Below, piece after piece: positions 17,924 through 25,009 of a stretch of DNA of 33,686 nt. This stretch comes from an uncultured Clostridia bacterium (GTDB taxonomy: Bacteria > Bacillota > Clostridia > Oscillospirales > Acutalibacteraceae), in contig CAMMRL010000029.1 in assembly GCA_946499275.1 (NCBI GenBank), positions 1 to 33,686 on the forward strand, written 5' to 3'. The stretch's first letter is position 1. Each line of letters starts with the position of its first letter. Both the position numbers and the translations under genes were made by a program. Below the pieces are notes generated by a model. It saw only the letters and a list, made by a program, of their open reading frames with translations, had not been told where the DNA came from and made no database searches.

Positions 17924-17953
17924 TGCGGAAGCGCCCATTCGGGCGCTTCCGCA
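17924..17953 (-). promoter_or_regulatory. Perfect 13-bp hairpin between the two solute-binding genes
   Basis: TGCGGAAGCGCCC (17924-17936) and its complement (17941-17953) form a perfect 13-bp GC-rich stem with a 4-nt loop, 22 bp downstream of the stop of the lipoprotein SBP gene. No T-tract follows in either direction. In sugar transport operons a stem here typically protects the upstream binding-protein mRNA and lowers expression of the genes behind it. That role is inferred from position. Confidence 0.7.
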
Positions 17954-17974
17954 GGCCGGATCCTAATAGGTCAG

Positions 17975-19369
17975 TTAGAAAACAAAGCGTTCATCCAGCA
18001 TTGCCTGGAGCGATGCTTTCTTTTCGCCGACAATGGCTGCAGGGGTGGATTTCCCCTCAAACATCTCACGGAAAATTTCCGGCATGGCGTCGGTCAAACC
18101 TGCTTTACCAATCTCTGTGGATTTGGTATAGCCTTTGTTGTAAACATCCGCCATGAACTGTACCGACTCTTCATCCCGGCATTTGGCCATAAAACGCATC
18201 TCGGCCTCTTCCTCCTTATCCATTTCCGGATACAGGTCGGAGAACAGCGCCATGTAAACGTTCACAGCCGCCTTGGCACGCTCGTCATCCACGCAGGACG
18301 GAACGAAATAGACCGCCTGGCTGGAAATGTCATCCACATAATCGGTAGCCTTGGGTCCCTTCGGGAAGTAGACAATACCAAAGTCATCCGCCATATCCCA
18401 GGCGTTAAAGCAGTCGATAATCCACTGTTCGGCGCGAAGCATACCCACCTTACCGTCGGTAAACGCTTTTACGGCCGTGGACCAGTCTTCGCCGGCTTCG
18501 GTAACTAGAACGCTCTTATCCACGTTGACCATCCGATTCAGCAGGTCCATCGCTTCCAGCGCGTTCGGCTGATCCATCGTAAACGTCGCCTTGCCGTCCT
18601 CACTAATATCAACAACCTTGCCGTTGTTGGCATAGATCATGGTGACGCCCAGCCAAGGCGGATCGAACGTGGACAGGCCCCACTGGACAATATTGCCGCT
18701 CGCATCGGCCTTGGTCAGCTTCTTGGCGTATTCTTCCATGGTGGCAAAATTCCACTCGTCGCGCTCAATGAGGTCATACGGGCTTTCCAGTCCGGCTTCC
18801 TCAAACAGCCGCTTGTTGAAAGCCATCATGCTGTTAACTTCCGGCTTATCCATGTTGAAGCCGTAAGTGCGGCCGTTGATGGTCCCTTCCACCGCAGCGA
18901 CAGGGTTCAGGTCAGGATGGTCGAAATTTAGACCCAAGTCGGTCAGGTCTTTAACAGCGCCCGCCTTTACCCAGTCCAGGAAATTTGCCGGGAAAGCGAA
19001 CATCAGGTCGCCGTAAGGTTCGCCCGCCATGATGGTGGTGACCATGTTGTCGTAATACTCTTCTGGCCCCTTGGCATAAACGAATTTGACGTCGTACTTC
19101 TCTTCCACCTCGGCGATCCGTTCGATGAAGCGGTCGGTTTCATCGTTCTGGCCGGGGGTCAAGTCCTTGCCCCACGCGTTGCAGAGGGTGATGGTGATTC
19201 CTCCGTACGTCTCCACGGGTTCGGTTTCCCCCGTGGTGGTTGACGTATCCGGGGCTGATGTACCCGGAGTCGACGAACCATTGTCGCCCGTCGAGCTGCT
19301 GCACGCGGCAAACGAAACGACCATCGTCGCCGCCAGCAGAGCCGTAAGGAACCGTTTCATGCTTTTCAT
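17975..19369 (-). CDS. Extracellular solute-binding lipoprotein (ABC importer)
   Basis: A 464-aa family-1 sugar-binding protein with lipobox SFAAC (Cys23) and a Thr/Ser-rich linker to about residue 55. The mature domain begins ITITLCNAWG and has typical elements (AGEPYGDLMFAFPANFLDWVKAGAVKDLTDLG, FNKRLFEEAGLESP, GKVGMLRAEQWIID). The RBS AGGAGG fixes the ATG at 19369; an ATG 36 nt earlier lacks one. It is the second gene of the operon, separated from the first by 212 bp and from the fusion SBP by a strong hairpin, which suggests it is the most abundant product. Likely partner: permease pair 1. Confidence 0.93.
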   Translation of the reverse strand: MKSMKRFLTALLAATMVVSFAACSSSTGDNGSSTPGTSAPDTSTTTGETEPVETYGGITITLCNAWGKDLTPGQNDETDRFIERIAEVEEKYDVKFVYAKGPEEYYDNMVTTIMAGEPYGDLMFAFPANFLDWVKAGAVKDLTDLGLNFDHPDLNPVAAVEGTINGRTYGFNMDKPEVNSMMAFNKRLFEEAGLESPYDLIERDEWNFATMEEYAKKLTKADASGNIVQWGLSTFDPPWLGVTMIYANNGKVVDISEDGKATFTMDQPNALEAMDLLNRMVNVDKSVLVTEAGEDWSTAVKAFTDGKVGMLRAEQWIIDCFNAWDMADDFGIVYFPKGPKATDYVDDISSQAVYFVPSCVDDERAKAAVNVYMALFSDLYPEMDKEEEAEMRFMAKCRDEESVQFMADVYNKGYTKSTEIGKAGLTDAMPEIFREMFEGKSTPAAIVGEKKASLQAMLDERFVF

Positions 19370-19581
19370 TGTTCTTCCTCCTGTTTCAATATTTTTACGG
19401 TTCAAGGCACAGCAGGCCGTGCCTCTAATCGTCCTGTTTCCCGGCCGTCAGAACAAAAAACAAGGGGGCCGGCAGTCGTCTCCGGGGGGCGTACCCGGTT
19501 TCAAAGCCGCGTTCACCCATTCGCGGCATTCGGCATCCGTGGGTTAAGCGTAGACCAATGCCGAAGTCCATAGAATTGACC
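19370..19581 (-). other. 212-bp intergenic leader of the SBP gene with small hairpins
   Basis: The longest gap inside the operon. It holds short inverted repeats: GCCGCG/CGCGGC (19505-19510 with 19522-19527) and AGGCAC/GTGCCT (19405-19410 with 19419-19424), none with a proper T-tract. A 48-codon frame at 19425-19571 has a GGATGAGG site 8 nt before its ATG, but its product is very arginine/proline-rich and resembles nothing I know. I see no clear promoter. It could hold RNA processing or attenuation signals that separate the first gene from the abundant SBP message. Confidence 0.4.
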
Positions 19582-21177
19582 TCATCCTTTGGCTGCCAAG
19601 GCGATGACGCGGGCAACCTCCGGCTCGGCCCGTTCCAGCGTCCCATCCACAAAGGAAAGTGTTGGCAAGTAAGCCTCATCCTCCAGCGGCTGCCGATAGG
19701 GGAAAAAGCGGCCGTGCTGCACCCCACCGCTGCCGCGGGAGGGCTCCGCGTGCCCGATAAAGGCGATATAGCGTGCATACCGGGCAAACCATTTGGGCAG
19801 AACCACCGTCTCGGGATCCCAATCGTTGAGATAAAGCGGGAATTGCCCTAACATCGTGTCGAACCAGTCCTCGGCGGCAACCATAAGGCCCGTCTCTCTT
19901 AACTGTTCCCGGATCGCGCGGATACCGTCTGCAACACTGTGATCCGGGTCGTTTTCCCAAGCATAAATTGTATCCAGGTAAACCGCATCAAAGCCATATG
20001 TATCCTTCAAGGCGAGAATCTGCCGGCAGAGTTCCCGTTGCCAGGCGGGATGCCCCGGATTGAGCCAGGCCTGCCAGCCGGTATCATTCCCCCGGTCCTG
20101 ATTCCAGTCCGGACCGTTTCCGTGATAACGGTTTCTAAGCGGGGATTTCAGGTAAGCGTCCGCGCCGAATTGGGCGCAGTCCGCAAACGCCATGTTGCAG
20201 CAATTCCCGCCGAACATCGGCATCATATGGAAACCCTGTTCCCGTGCAAACCGAAACAGCTCTCCGAAAGCCTTCTCCCCTCCCATGCGGGGTTCGGGCC
20301 GGTAATCGCCGTACTGCCAGTAATAGCGTCCCTCCCAGCCGGGCAGGAACACCAGCACCCGATGGGGATCAATGCGCTTGGCCACATACTCCAGGATGTC
20401 CCGCATTTCCTCATAGCTCAGGAAACGGTATCCCGACCAGTGCATACCGTGCAGGGTCACACAAAGCCGGATATCCCTAAGCCAGGGAGGAACGTCCTCC
20501 CGCTGTTCCCAGGGCGTCAATCCCAGCCGCTGTTCGGCGAAACGGAGATAATCCTCCATGCAGCCGTCCCAATCCGCCGCTGTATGCAGCACCCAGTCGC
20601 AGGTCTGCATCCGGCAGTCCAGGCGATCGGCATCCTGCTCATGGATCAGCTCGAGGACAAAGCCTTCCGGCCCGCTCCAGAGCTGCTTCTCGGAGTAAAG
20701 GGCGAAACGATAGGTGCCCACCCGCTCGCGGCGAGCGGATATCCCCACGACATCGGGAGAATCCGTGAAACGCAGCCCCAGCAGAGGCAACCGCATCCAA
20801 AGTGGATACTTCAGGACGACACCTTCCGGGGGGAACGGCTGCGGATTCCCCTGCAGGCCGTAGTAACACCCATCCGGCAACCCCCGCAGCAAAAGCTTGA
20901 TGCATTTGATTTTCCGCCGCATTTCTGCTTGAACCCGAAAGGCCAGGCCCTCCGGCCCCTTCTCGGCCGTCACACGCACGGCGCCTTCCGCCTGTTCTTG
21001 CCCGCCGGCAAACCGGAGCGCCTTGCATTCCAAAACGCCGCCCGTTTCCGTTTCATAGACCGAGAGGGCATCCGGCGCCAAGCCATAGATATTGTCCAAG
21101 GTCACAATTTGAACGCTGAGGGCACAGCCGGCCAGGCGGCATACGGGATCGTGCATGTCATAACTATAAAAGTGCAA
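19582..21177 (-). CDS. Putative TIM-barrel glycoside hydrolase, first gene of the operon
   Basis: About 531 aa, without signal peptide, so cytoplasmic. An N-terminal beta-rich domain (~1-225) is followed by a barrel resembling the alpha-galactosidase / GH101-like group of families. HGMHWSGYRF and VLVFLPGWEGRYYWQYGDY form early strands; YGFDAVYLDTIYAW supplies a likely nucleophile Asp (D402) and GLMVAAEDWFD a likely acid/base Glu (E436), at the ends of later strands. I cannot place it firmly in a numbered GH family; related sequences carry DUF labels. Start: GTG at 21186 directly abuts the AAAGAG, while TTG at 21177 lies 5 nt after a near-perfect AAGAGGTGA site and is preferred (residue numbers use it). 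It leads the operon, opposite the ROK regulator. Confidence 0.82.
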   Translation of the reverse strand: MHFYSYDMHDPVCRLAGCALSVQIVTLDNIYGLAPDALSVYETETGGVLECKALRFAGGQEQAEGAVRVTAEKGPEGLAFRVQAEMRRKIKCIKLLLRGLPDGCYYGLQGNPQPFPPEGVVLKYPLWMRLPLLGLRFTDSPDVVGISARRERVGTYRFALYSEKQLWSGPEGFVLELIHEQDADRLDCRMQTCDWVLHTAADWDGCMEDYLRFAEQRLGLTPWEQREDVPPWLRDIRLCVTLHGMHWSGYRFLSYEEMRDILEYVAKRIDPHRVLVFLPGWEGRYYWQYGDYRPEPRMGGEKAFGELFRFAREQGFHMMPMFGGNCCNMAFADCAQFGADAYLKSPLRNRYHGNGPDWNQDRGNDTGWQAWLNPGHPAWQRELCRQILALKDTYGFDAVYLDTIYAWENDPDHSVADGIRAIREQLRETGLMVAAEDWFDTMLGQFPLYLNDWDPETVVLPKWFARYARYIAFIGHAEPSRGSGGVQHGRFFPYRQPLEDEAYLPTLSFVDGTLERAEPEVARVIALAAKG

Positions 21178-21251
21178 TGCCCTCACCTCTTTATTTTAAA
21201 GAATAAAATTATATTTTTATATTAATGAAAAATATTCATAATTAATTCCCG

Positions 21252-21369
21252 TTTCCAAAAAGATATTATCATGTTTTGATAGTTTTGTAAATACGTTTTC
21301 CAAAAATTATTTTATAAATTTAAAATACTCTTCAATTTTTTCGGGTAATTCGATAAATTTTGGAAAAAA
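21252..21369. repeat. Three copies of TTTCCAAAA in the divergent promoter region
   Basis: TTTCCAAAAA occurs at 21252-21261 and 21297-21306, and in opposite orientation (TTTTGGAAAAAA) at 21358-21369. The first overlaps the predicted start point of the large operon, the second sits just upstream of its -35 box, and the third just upstream of the -35 box of the regulator gene. Spacing of the first two is 45 bp. This placement is what an operator set for the adjacent ROK regulator would look like; binding is inferred. Confidence 0.5.
21263..21291 (-). promoter_or_regulatory. Predicted promoter of the 14-gene operon
   Basis: On the minus strand, -35 TTTACA (21286-21291), a 17-bp spacer and -10 TAATAT (21263-21268), with a TG one base upstream of the -10 (extended -10). 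Transcription would begin near 21256, giving a leader of about 70-80 nt. It lies in the ~260-bp AT-rich divergent region. Confidence 0.6.
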
Positions 21370-21374
21370 TCGGG

Positions 21375-21403
21375 TTGATTTCGCCGGAATTCTCATATAT
21401 ACT
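21375..21403 (+). promoter_or_regulatory. Predicted promoter of the ROK-GH3-GNAT operon
   Basis: -35 TTGATT (21375-21380), exact 17-bp spacer, -10 TATACT (21398-21403). Start point near 21410, 25 nt before the ribosome binding site of the regulator gene. Confidence 0.75.
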
Positions 21404-21434
21404 TTAAATAGTAAAAAATTATCACTCGAACACC

Positions 21435-21452
21435 GGGGAGGGAATAGCTACG
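21435..21452 (+). promoter_or_regulatory. Ribosome binding site followed by ACG instead of ATG
   Basis: GGGGAGGG (21435-21442) is a strong Shine-Dalgarno site. Seven bases later, in frame with the regulator gene, is ACG (21450-21452). The first canonical in-frame start, TTG at 21465, is 22 nt away, too far for this site. Either ACG initiates, or TTG is used poorly, or one base is changed from ATG. Confidence 0.5.
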
Positions 21453-21464
21453 ACCACCAACAAA

Positions 21465-22592
21465 TTGTTTTCGCTCAGTTCTTATCTCAAGCGGCCGGCT
21501 GTCCGTTTGGTTCTGCAGACGATTGAGAAGCTGGGGCACCTTTCCCGAACGCAGCTCTCTACAATCACCAAATTGAGCCCCGCAAGTATCACCAATATCA
21601 GCGACCGCTTAATTTCGTTGGGAATTATCCAGGAGGCCGGACGGGGTCCCTCCTATTTGGGGCGAAAGCCGGTCTATTTGGAAACCAACCCCGACGCCGG
21701 CTATACCATCGTGCTGGAACTTTGCCCATGTGAGATACGTTTTTTTCTGATGGACTTTTGCTCCAACGTCCGCTCCCACTACACCATTCCGGCCACGGCC
21801 GATAAGTTTTCCCCCCAACTGCTGTCGCAGCTGGTGCGTTCCCACGTACCGGTCGCATATCTTGCGTCCTGTATATGCATCTGCATTGCGGACAACCTCG
21901 GCCCTGAGGCGGAAATTTATCCAGAGGACTTTACCGAACCTCTTGCCTTGGAGTTTGACATAGCCGTTTATTATGAAAACAGCCTTAACTTGGTTGCGCT
22001 GGCGGAGGCGCTGTTCCATTTCAGCGAAGATCTTTCCAATGTGTTGTACCTGAAAATCGGCGAAACTGTCCGGATGAGCTTAATTACAGACGGCACGGTT
22101 TCCCCGTTTTTAGCAGGGCGTCCGCCGCAAATCGGGAAAACGATCGAGACGAACGACGCCGACGGCTGTCCTGTTACATTGGACGACACGGCAGGTCTGC
22201 GATATATCCGGCGGCAGGTAGCAAAGCAGTTCCTGACGCAGCCCGGCCAGGCTCTGGGCAATCTGGACCGGGTGCCCTTGACACAGTTTTCCTGTCAAGA
22301 CTTTTTCCGTCTGGCCCAGGCTGGGAATCAGGATGTATTGGCGATTCTTCGCCTGTATGGGCAGCAGCTTCTACGCGTCGTCTATAATATGTCCTGCCTG
22401 TATAATCCGGACGCCATCATTATAGGCGGGATATCTTCCTCCGCTATTGATTCCATATTGCTTGCAGCCGGTATCGCCGACTTGGCGCCAACTTGTACAA
22501 CCAAGGTTTACCTGGCCCATTACGGGGAAGCGTCCGTTGCCAAGGGCGGCGCAAAATATTCTATTTCTCGGCTGTTGTCCGGCGAAATGTAA
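21465..22592 (+). CDS. ROK-family transcriptional regulator (repressor), zinc motif absent
   Basis: About 375 aa (380 if ACG 21450 is the start). The N-terminus has a winged-helix MarR-like domain (RLVLQTIEKLGHLSRTQLSTITKLSPASITNISDRLISLGIIQEAGRG), then an ROK sugar-kinase-like domain with strands such as YTIVLELCPCEIRFFLMDF and a C-terminal IIIGGISSSAID segment. The kinase motif DxGGT is not preserved, and the CxCGxxGCxE zinc motif usual in ROK proteins is missing. It is therefore a non-catalytic sensor, probably of an imported amino-sugar or its phosphate, repressing the divergent operon. It is co-transcribed with the GH3 gene 13 bp downstream. Coordinates use the canonical TTG. Confidence 0.88.
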   Translation: MFSLSSYLKRPAVRLVLQTIEKLGHLSRTQLSTITKLSPASITNISDRLISLGIIQEAGRGPSYLGRKPVYLETNPDAGYTIVLELCPCEIRFFLMDFCSNVRSHYTIPATADKFSPQLLSQLVRSHVPVAYLASCICICIADNLGPEAEIYPEDFTEPLALEFDIAVYYENSLNLVALAEALFHFSEDLSNVLYLKIGETVRMSLITDGTVSPFLAGRPPQIGKTIETNDADGCPVTLDDTAGLRYIRRQVAKQFLTQPGQALGNLDRVPLTQFSCQDFFRLAQAGNQDVLAILRLYGQQLLRVVYNMSCLYNPDAIIIGGISSSAIDSILLAAGIADLAPTCTTKVYLAHYGEASVAKGGAKYSISRLLSGEM

Positions 22593-22605
22593 AGGAGATA
22601 TTGGC

Positions 22606-24204
22606 ATGGCCGATATGATTGAAAGCACGCTCCAATCCATGTCCATGGAACAAAAACTGGGACAGCTTTTCTGCATTGAAGTCAACAGCAACACCCTCAA
22701 TTCCGCCTTTGAAGATACCATTTCAAAGTACCATTTCGGGAATGTGGGATTATTCAATACCTTTAGTGGAACCCGGCAACAAATCCGGCAAAATAATTTG
22801 GAAATTGAACGGGTGATCACGAAACATTGCGCCGGGGTCAAACCGATCATTGCCGTGGACGAGGAAGGCGGCTGCTCTTCCCAATTTCAAGACGGCGTGA
22901 CCCCCACGCCGGGCAACTTTGCTTTGGGAGCCACTGAAAATGAGGACGACGCCTACGCTTGCGGCTGGTGTATCGGTTCGGAACTCTGCGACCTAGGTAT
23001 CAATATGGCTTGGGCCCCTGTATTGGACCTTTGTCGAAATCCGCATGATCCCATTGTCGGCGCGCGTTCCTTTGGCGATTCCCCCCAGCTGGTTGCCCGT
23101 TTGGGAATTGCCTTATCCAAAGGGCTGAACGCCGGAGGCGTGGGCTCCACTTACAAGCATTATCCCGGCCAAGGAGCGATTTCCACCTCGGGGGATTCCC
23201 ACCGGGAACTTCCTGTAAGCCGGATGCAGGAACATCAACTGAATTCCCTGGACGGATATCCCTTTTTGGAGGCGATTCATCAAGGGGCGGACTGCCTGAT
23301 GGTTGGTAACGTGGTCCTCTCCGGCATCCCGAACGTGGAGAAGGGAGTCCCCGCCACTCTGTCGCGTTATACCATTACCACCCTGCTGCGGGAACGTTAT
23401 GGCTATGACGGCGTCGTAATCACCGACAACATCGGCCTTGGCCCCACGCATGACGCCTTTCCACCACAAAAATCCGCGCTTTTGGCCTTTCAGGCAGGAG
23501 CCGACATCATCACGGCGTTGGGATCCCGATCCCCTCATATCGTGATGTACAATGCCTTGCTTTCCGCCTTGAAACAGAAAATAATTTCCGAGGACGCCGT
23601 CAACGACAAGGTCCGCCGTATTCTCCGGCTGAAGGAACGGCTGTCGGCTTATCAGGAGACCCGCAGGCCCTTGAGCGAAATCCAAAAGTCTCTTATGTTA
23701 CGAAAAGTAGCGCGTGACTCCGTGACCCTTGTCCGGGACCCACGGGGGCTACTGCCCGCTCGGCCGGAACTGTTTCCCCATGTATTGGTTATCGTGCCGC
23801 AAATGCAGGCGATTTCCAGTGCAGACGGCTTTGCCCATGTGGAATGCAATTTCGGCGATATCATTTCGCCTTATTATCCGGCTGTTACTGTCCAAAAAAT
23901 TCCGCTGACCCCTGATGAAAGCAGCGTCAACGAGTGCCTAGAGCTTGCTGGACATCATGACCTTGTTATGATATGCAGTGAGAATTCCAACGAATTCCCA
24001 GCTTATCTGGATTTGGTGAATCGAATCGCAGCAACGGGTCCTACGATTGTAATTCCTCTTCGATTTGCCTATGAGGTCACTGCCGTACATCCGAACGCCA
24101 CCATTGTATCCGCATTTTCCTATATGGACGCCTCCCTGCGTGCGGTCTGTAACGTGATATGCGGTGAGGAACAGCCACAGGGGAGACTACCCATACACCT
24201 GTAA
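22606..24204 (+). CDS. GH3 family beta-N-acetylhexosaminidase (NagZ-like), cytoplasmic
   Basis: A 532-aa GH3 protein starting at ATG 22606 (AAAGGAGATATTGGC). The barrel carries the NagZ-type signatures: VDEEGG (84-89), NMAWAPVLD, ARSFGDSP, KHYPGQG (184-190), DSHRELP with the Asp197-His199 acid/base dyad special to GH3 hexosaminidases, and VVITDNIG with the likely nucleophile D274. The usual PGHG is PGQG here. Residues ~360-532 form a shortened second alpha/beta domain. No signal peptide, so it acts on imported beta-GlcNAc compounds, perhaps muropeptide-like or the same glycan as the GH20 enzyme. Encoded between the ROK regulator and a GNAT gene. Confidence 0.92.
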   Translation: MADMIESTLQSMSMEQKLGQLFCIEVNSNTLNSAFEDTISKYHFGNVGLFNTFSGTRQQIRQNNLEIERVITKHCAGVKPIIAVDEEGGCSSQFQDGVTPTPGNFALGATENEDDAYACGWCIGSELCDLGINMAWAPVLDLCRNPHDPIVGARSFGDSPQLVARLGIALSKGLNAGGVGSTYKHYPGQGAISTSGDSHRELPVSRMQEHQLNSLDGYPFLEAIHQGADCLMVGNVVLSGIPNVEKGVPATLSRYTITTLLRERYGYDGVVITDNIGLGPTHDAFPPQKSALLAFQAGADIITALGSRSPHIVMYNALLSALKQKIISEDAVNDKVRRILRLKERLSAYQETRRPLSEIQKSLMLRKVARDSVTLVRDPRGLLPARPELFPHVLVIVPQMQAISSADGFAHVECNFGDIISPYYPAVTVQKIPLTPDESSVNECLELAGHHDLVMICSENSNEFPAYLDLVNRIAATGPTIVIPLRFAYEVTAVHPNATIVSAFSYMDASLRAVCNVICGEEQPQGRLPIHL

Positions 24205-24225
24205 AATCCGTTAGGAGGTTTTTAT

Positions 24226-24699
24226 ATGCCTGATATGCTGGTCAATTTGCTGAATTTGCCCTGTGACCCTTCCCTTTTCGAGCGGCTTTCCGGGGAAGGC
24301 ATTCAAATTCGCCGCGCCCTGACGCCTGATCAAATCGGTGTCACCGAGTGGGTGAGGGAGCAGTTTGGAAAACATGCGGCCGGAGAGTGCCAGGCTGCTT
24401 TTGCCCGGCAGCCGGTGGCTTGTATCCTCGCAACCCGTGGCAGGACGCCAATCGGATATGCCTGCTATGACGCAACCTACCGAAATTTTTTCGGCCCGAC
24501 GGCCGTTTTGGAATCCGAACGCGGCAAAGGCATCGGAAAAGCCCTATTGCTGACGGCCCTGCAATCCATGCGGGATATAGGGTATGCTTACGCGATTATT
24601 GGCGGGGTGGGCCCGGCCGCATTTTATGAAAAAAACGTGGGGGCGATCCTGATACCGGATTCGGCGCCGGGTATATACCGTGATTTTTTACAACTATAA
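24226..24699 (+). CDS. GNAT family N-acetyltransferase
   Basis: 157 aa with the GNAT acetyl-CoA motif at ESERGKGIGKALLL (R99-G104, the R/QxxGxG/A signature), preceded by the beta-strand IGYACYDATYRNFFGP and followed by AFYEKNVGA typical of the C-terminal part. A strong TAGGAGG site precedes the ATG, 21 bp after the GH3 stop. Being last in the ROK-GH3 operon, it may acetylate a free amino group on a sugar or peptide released by the hydrolases. That role is inferred; GNAT substrates cannot be read from sequence. Confidence 0.88.
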   Translation: MPDMLVNLLNLPCDPSLFERLSGEGIQIRRALTPDQIGVTEWVREQFGKHAAGECQAAFARQPVACILATRGRTPIGYACYDATYRNFFGPTAVLESERGKGIGKALLLTALQSMRDIGYAYAIIGGVGPAAFYEKNVGAILIPDSAPGIYRDFLQL

Positions 24700-24858
24700 T
24701 CCGGTCGATCCTCCCGTTGTTTATTGACCGGCTGAGTCAAACCATGCACACGCAGTTTGACCTCCTCGCCCCTATCAAACCAAAAACCGCCGCGCGGCCT
24801 TCATCGGTCCGTCACCGGCAAAAAACGGCTGACTGCCGTTCTCGTTCCATACGATCCC
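24700..24858 (+). other. Intergenic, short inverted repeats only
   Basis: No coding frame of quality. It holds CCGGTC/GACCGG (24701-24706 with 24726-24731) and GTCAAAC/GTTTGAC (24736-24742 with 24755-24761), both short stems without T-tracts. Confidence 0.4.
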
Positions 24859-24896
24859 AAAAAGGAGTCAATCGCTTTCACGATTGACTCCTTTTT
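24859..24896. terminator. Terminator of the ROK-GH3-GNAT operon
   Basis: A perfect 16-bp inverted repeat (24859-24874 with 24881-24896, loop CTTTCA) that begins with five As and ends with five Ts, so it can work both ways. Its 3' arm contains the -35 box of the next promoter. Confidence 0.92.
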
Positions 24897-24912
24897 ATAA
24901 TAAACTTATAAT
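24884..24912 (+). promoter_or_regulatory. Near-consensus promoter nested in the terminator
   Basis: -35 TTGACT (24884-24889), 17-bp spacer, -10 TATAAT (24907-24912). The -35 lies inside the terminator's 3' arm. It would drive the truncated kinase-like gene at 25010 with a leader of about 90 nt. Confidence 0.75.
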
Positions 24913-25009
24913 CAAAATGTATTTTTATAAATATAATAGGAATTTTGAGCCGGAAGGGCTGGACACACAGAAAAAAGGGGGATCGCTCCTTTCAATAGGA
25001 GGTAACGCC

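Noticed and set aside
19425-19571. 48-codon frame with a Shine-Dalgarno-like site in the gap before the SBP gene
   Set aside because: The product is dominated by Arg, Pro and Gly with no recognisable character, and the gap shows competing RNA stems; kept only as a note in the intergenic entry.
19939-21225. Plus-strand frame of 428 codons opposite the first operon gene
   Set aside because: Antisense shadow of the glycosidase-like gene, with no domain character; its end runs into the AT-rich promoter region.
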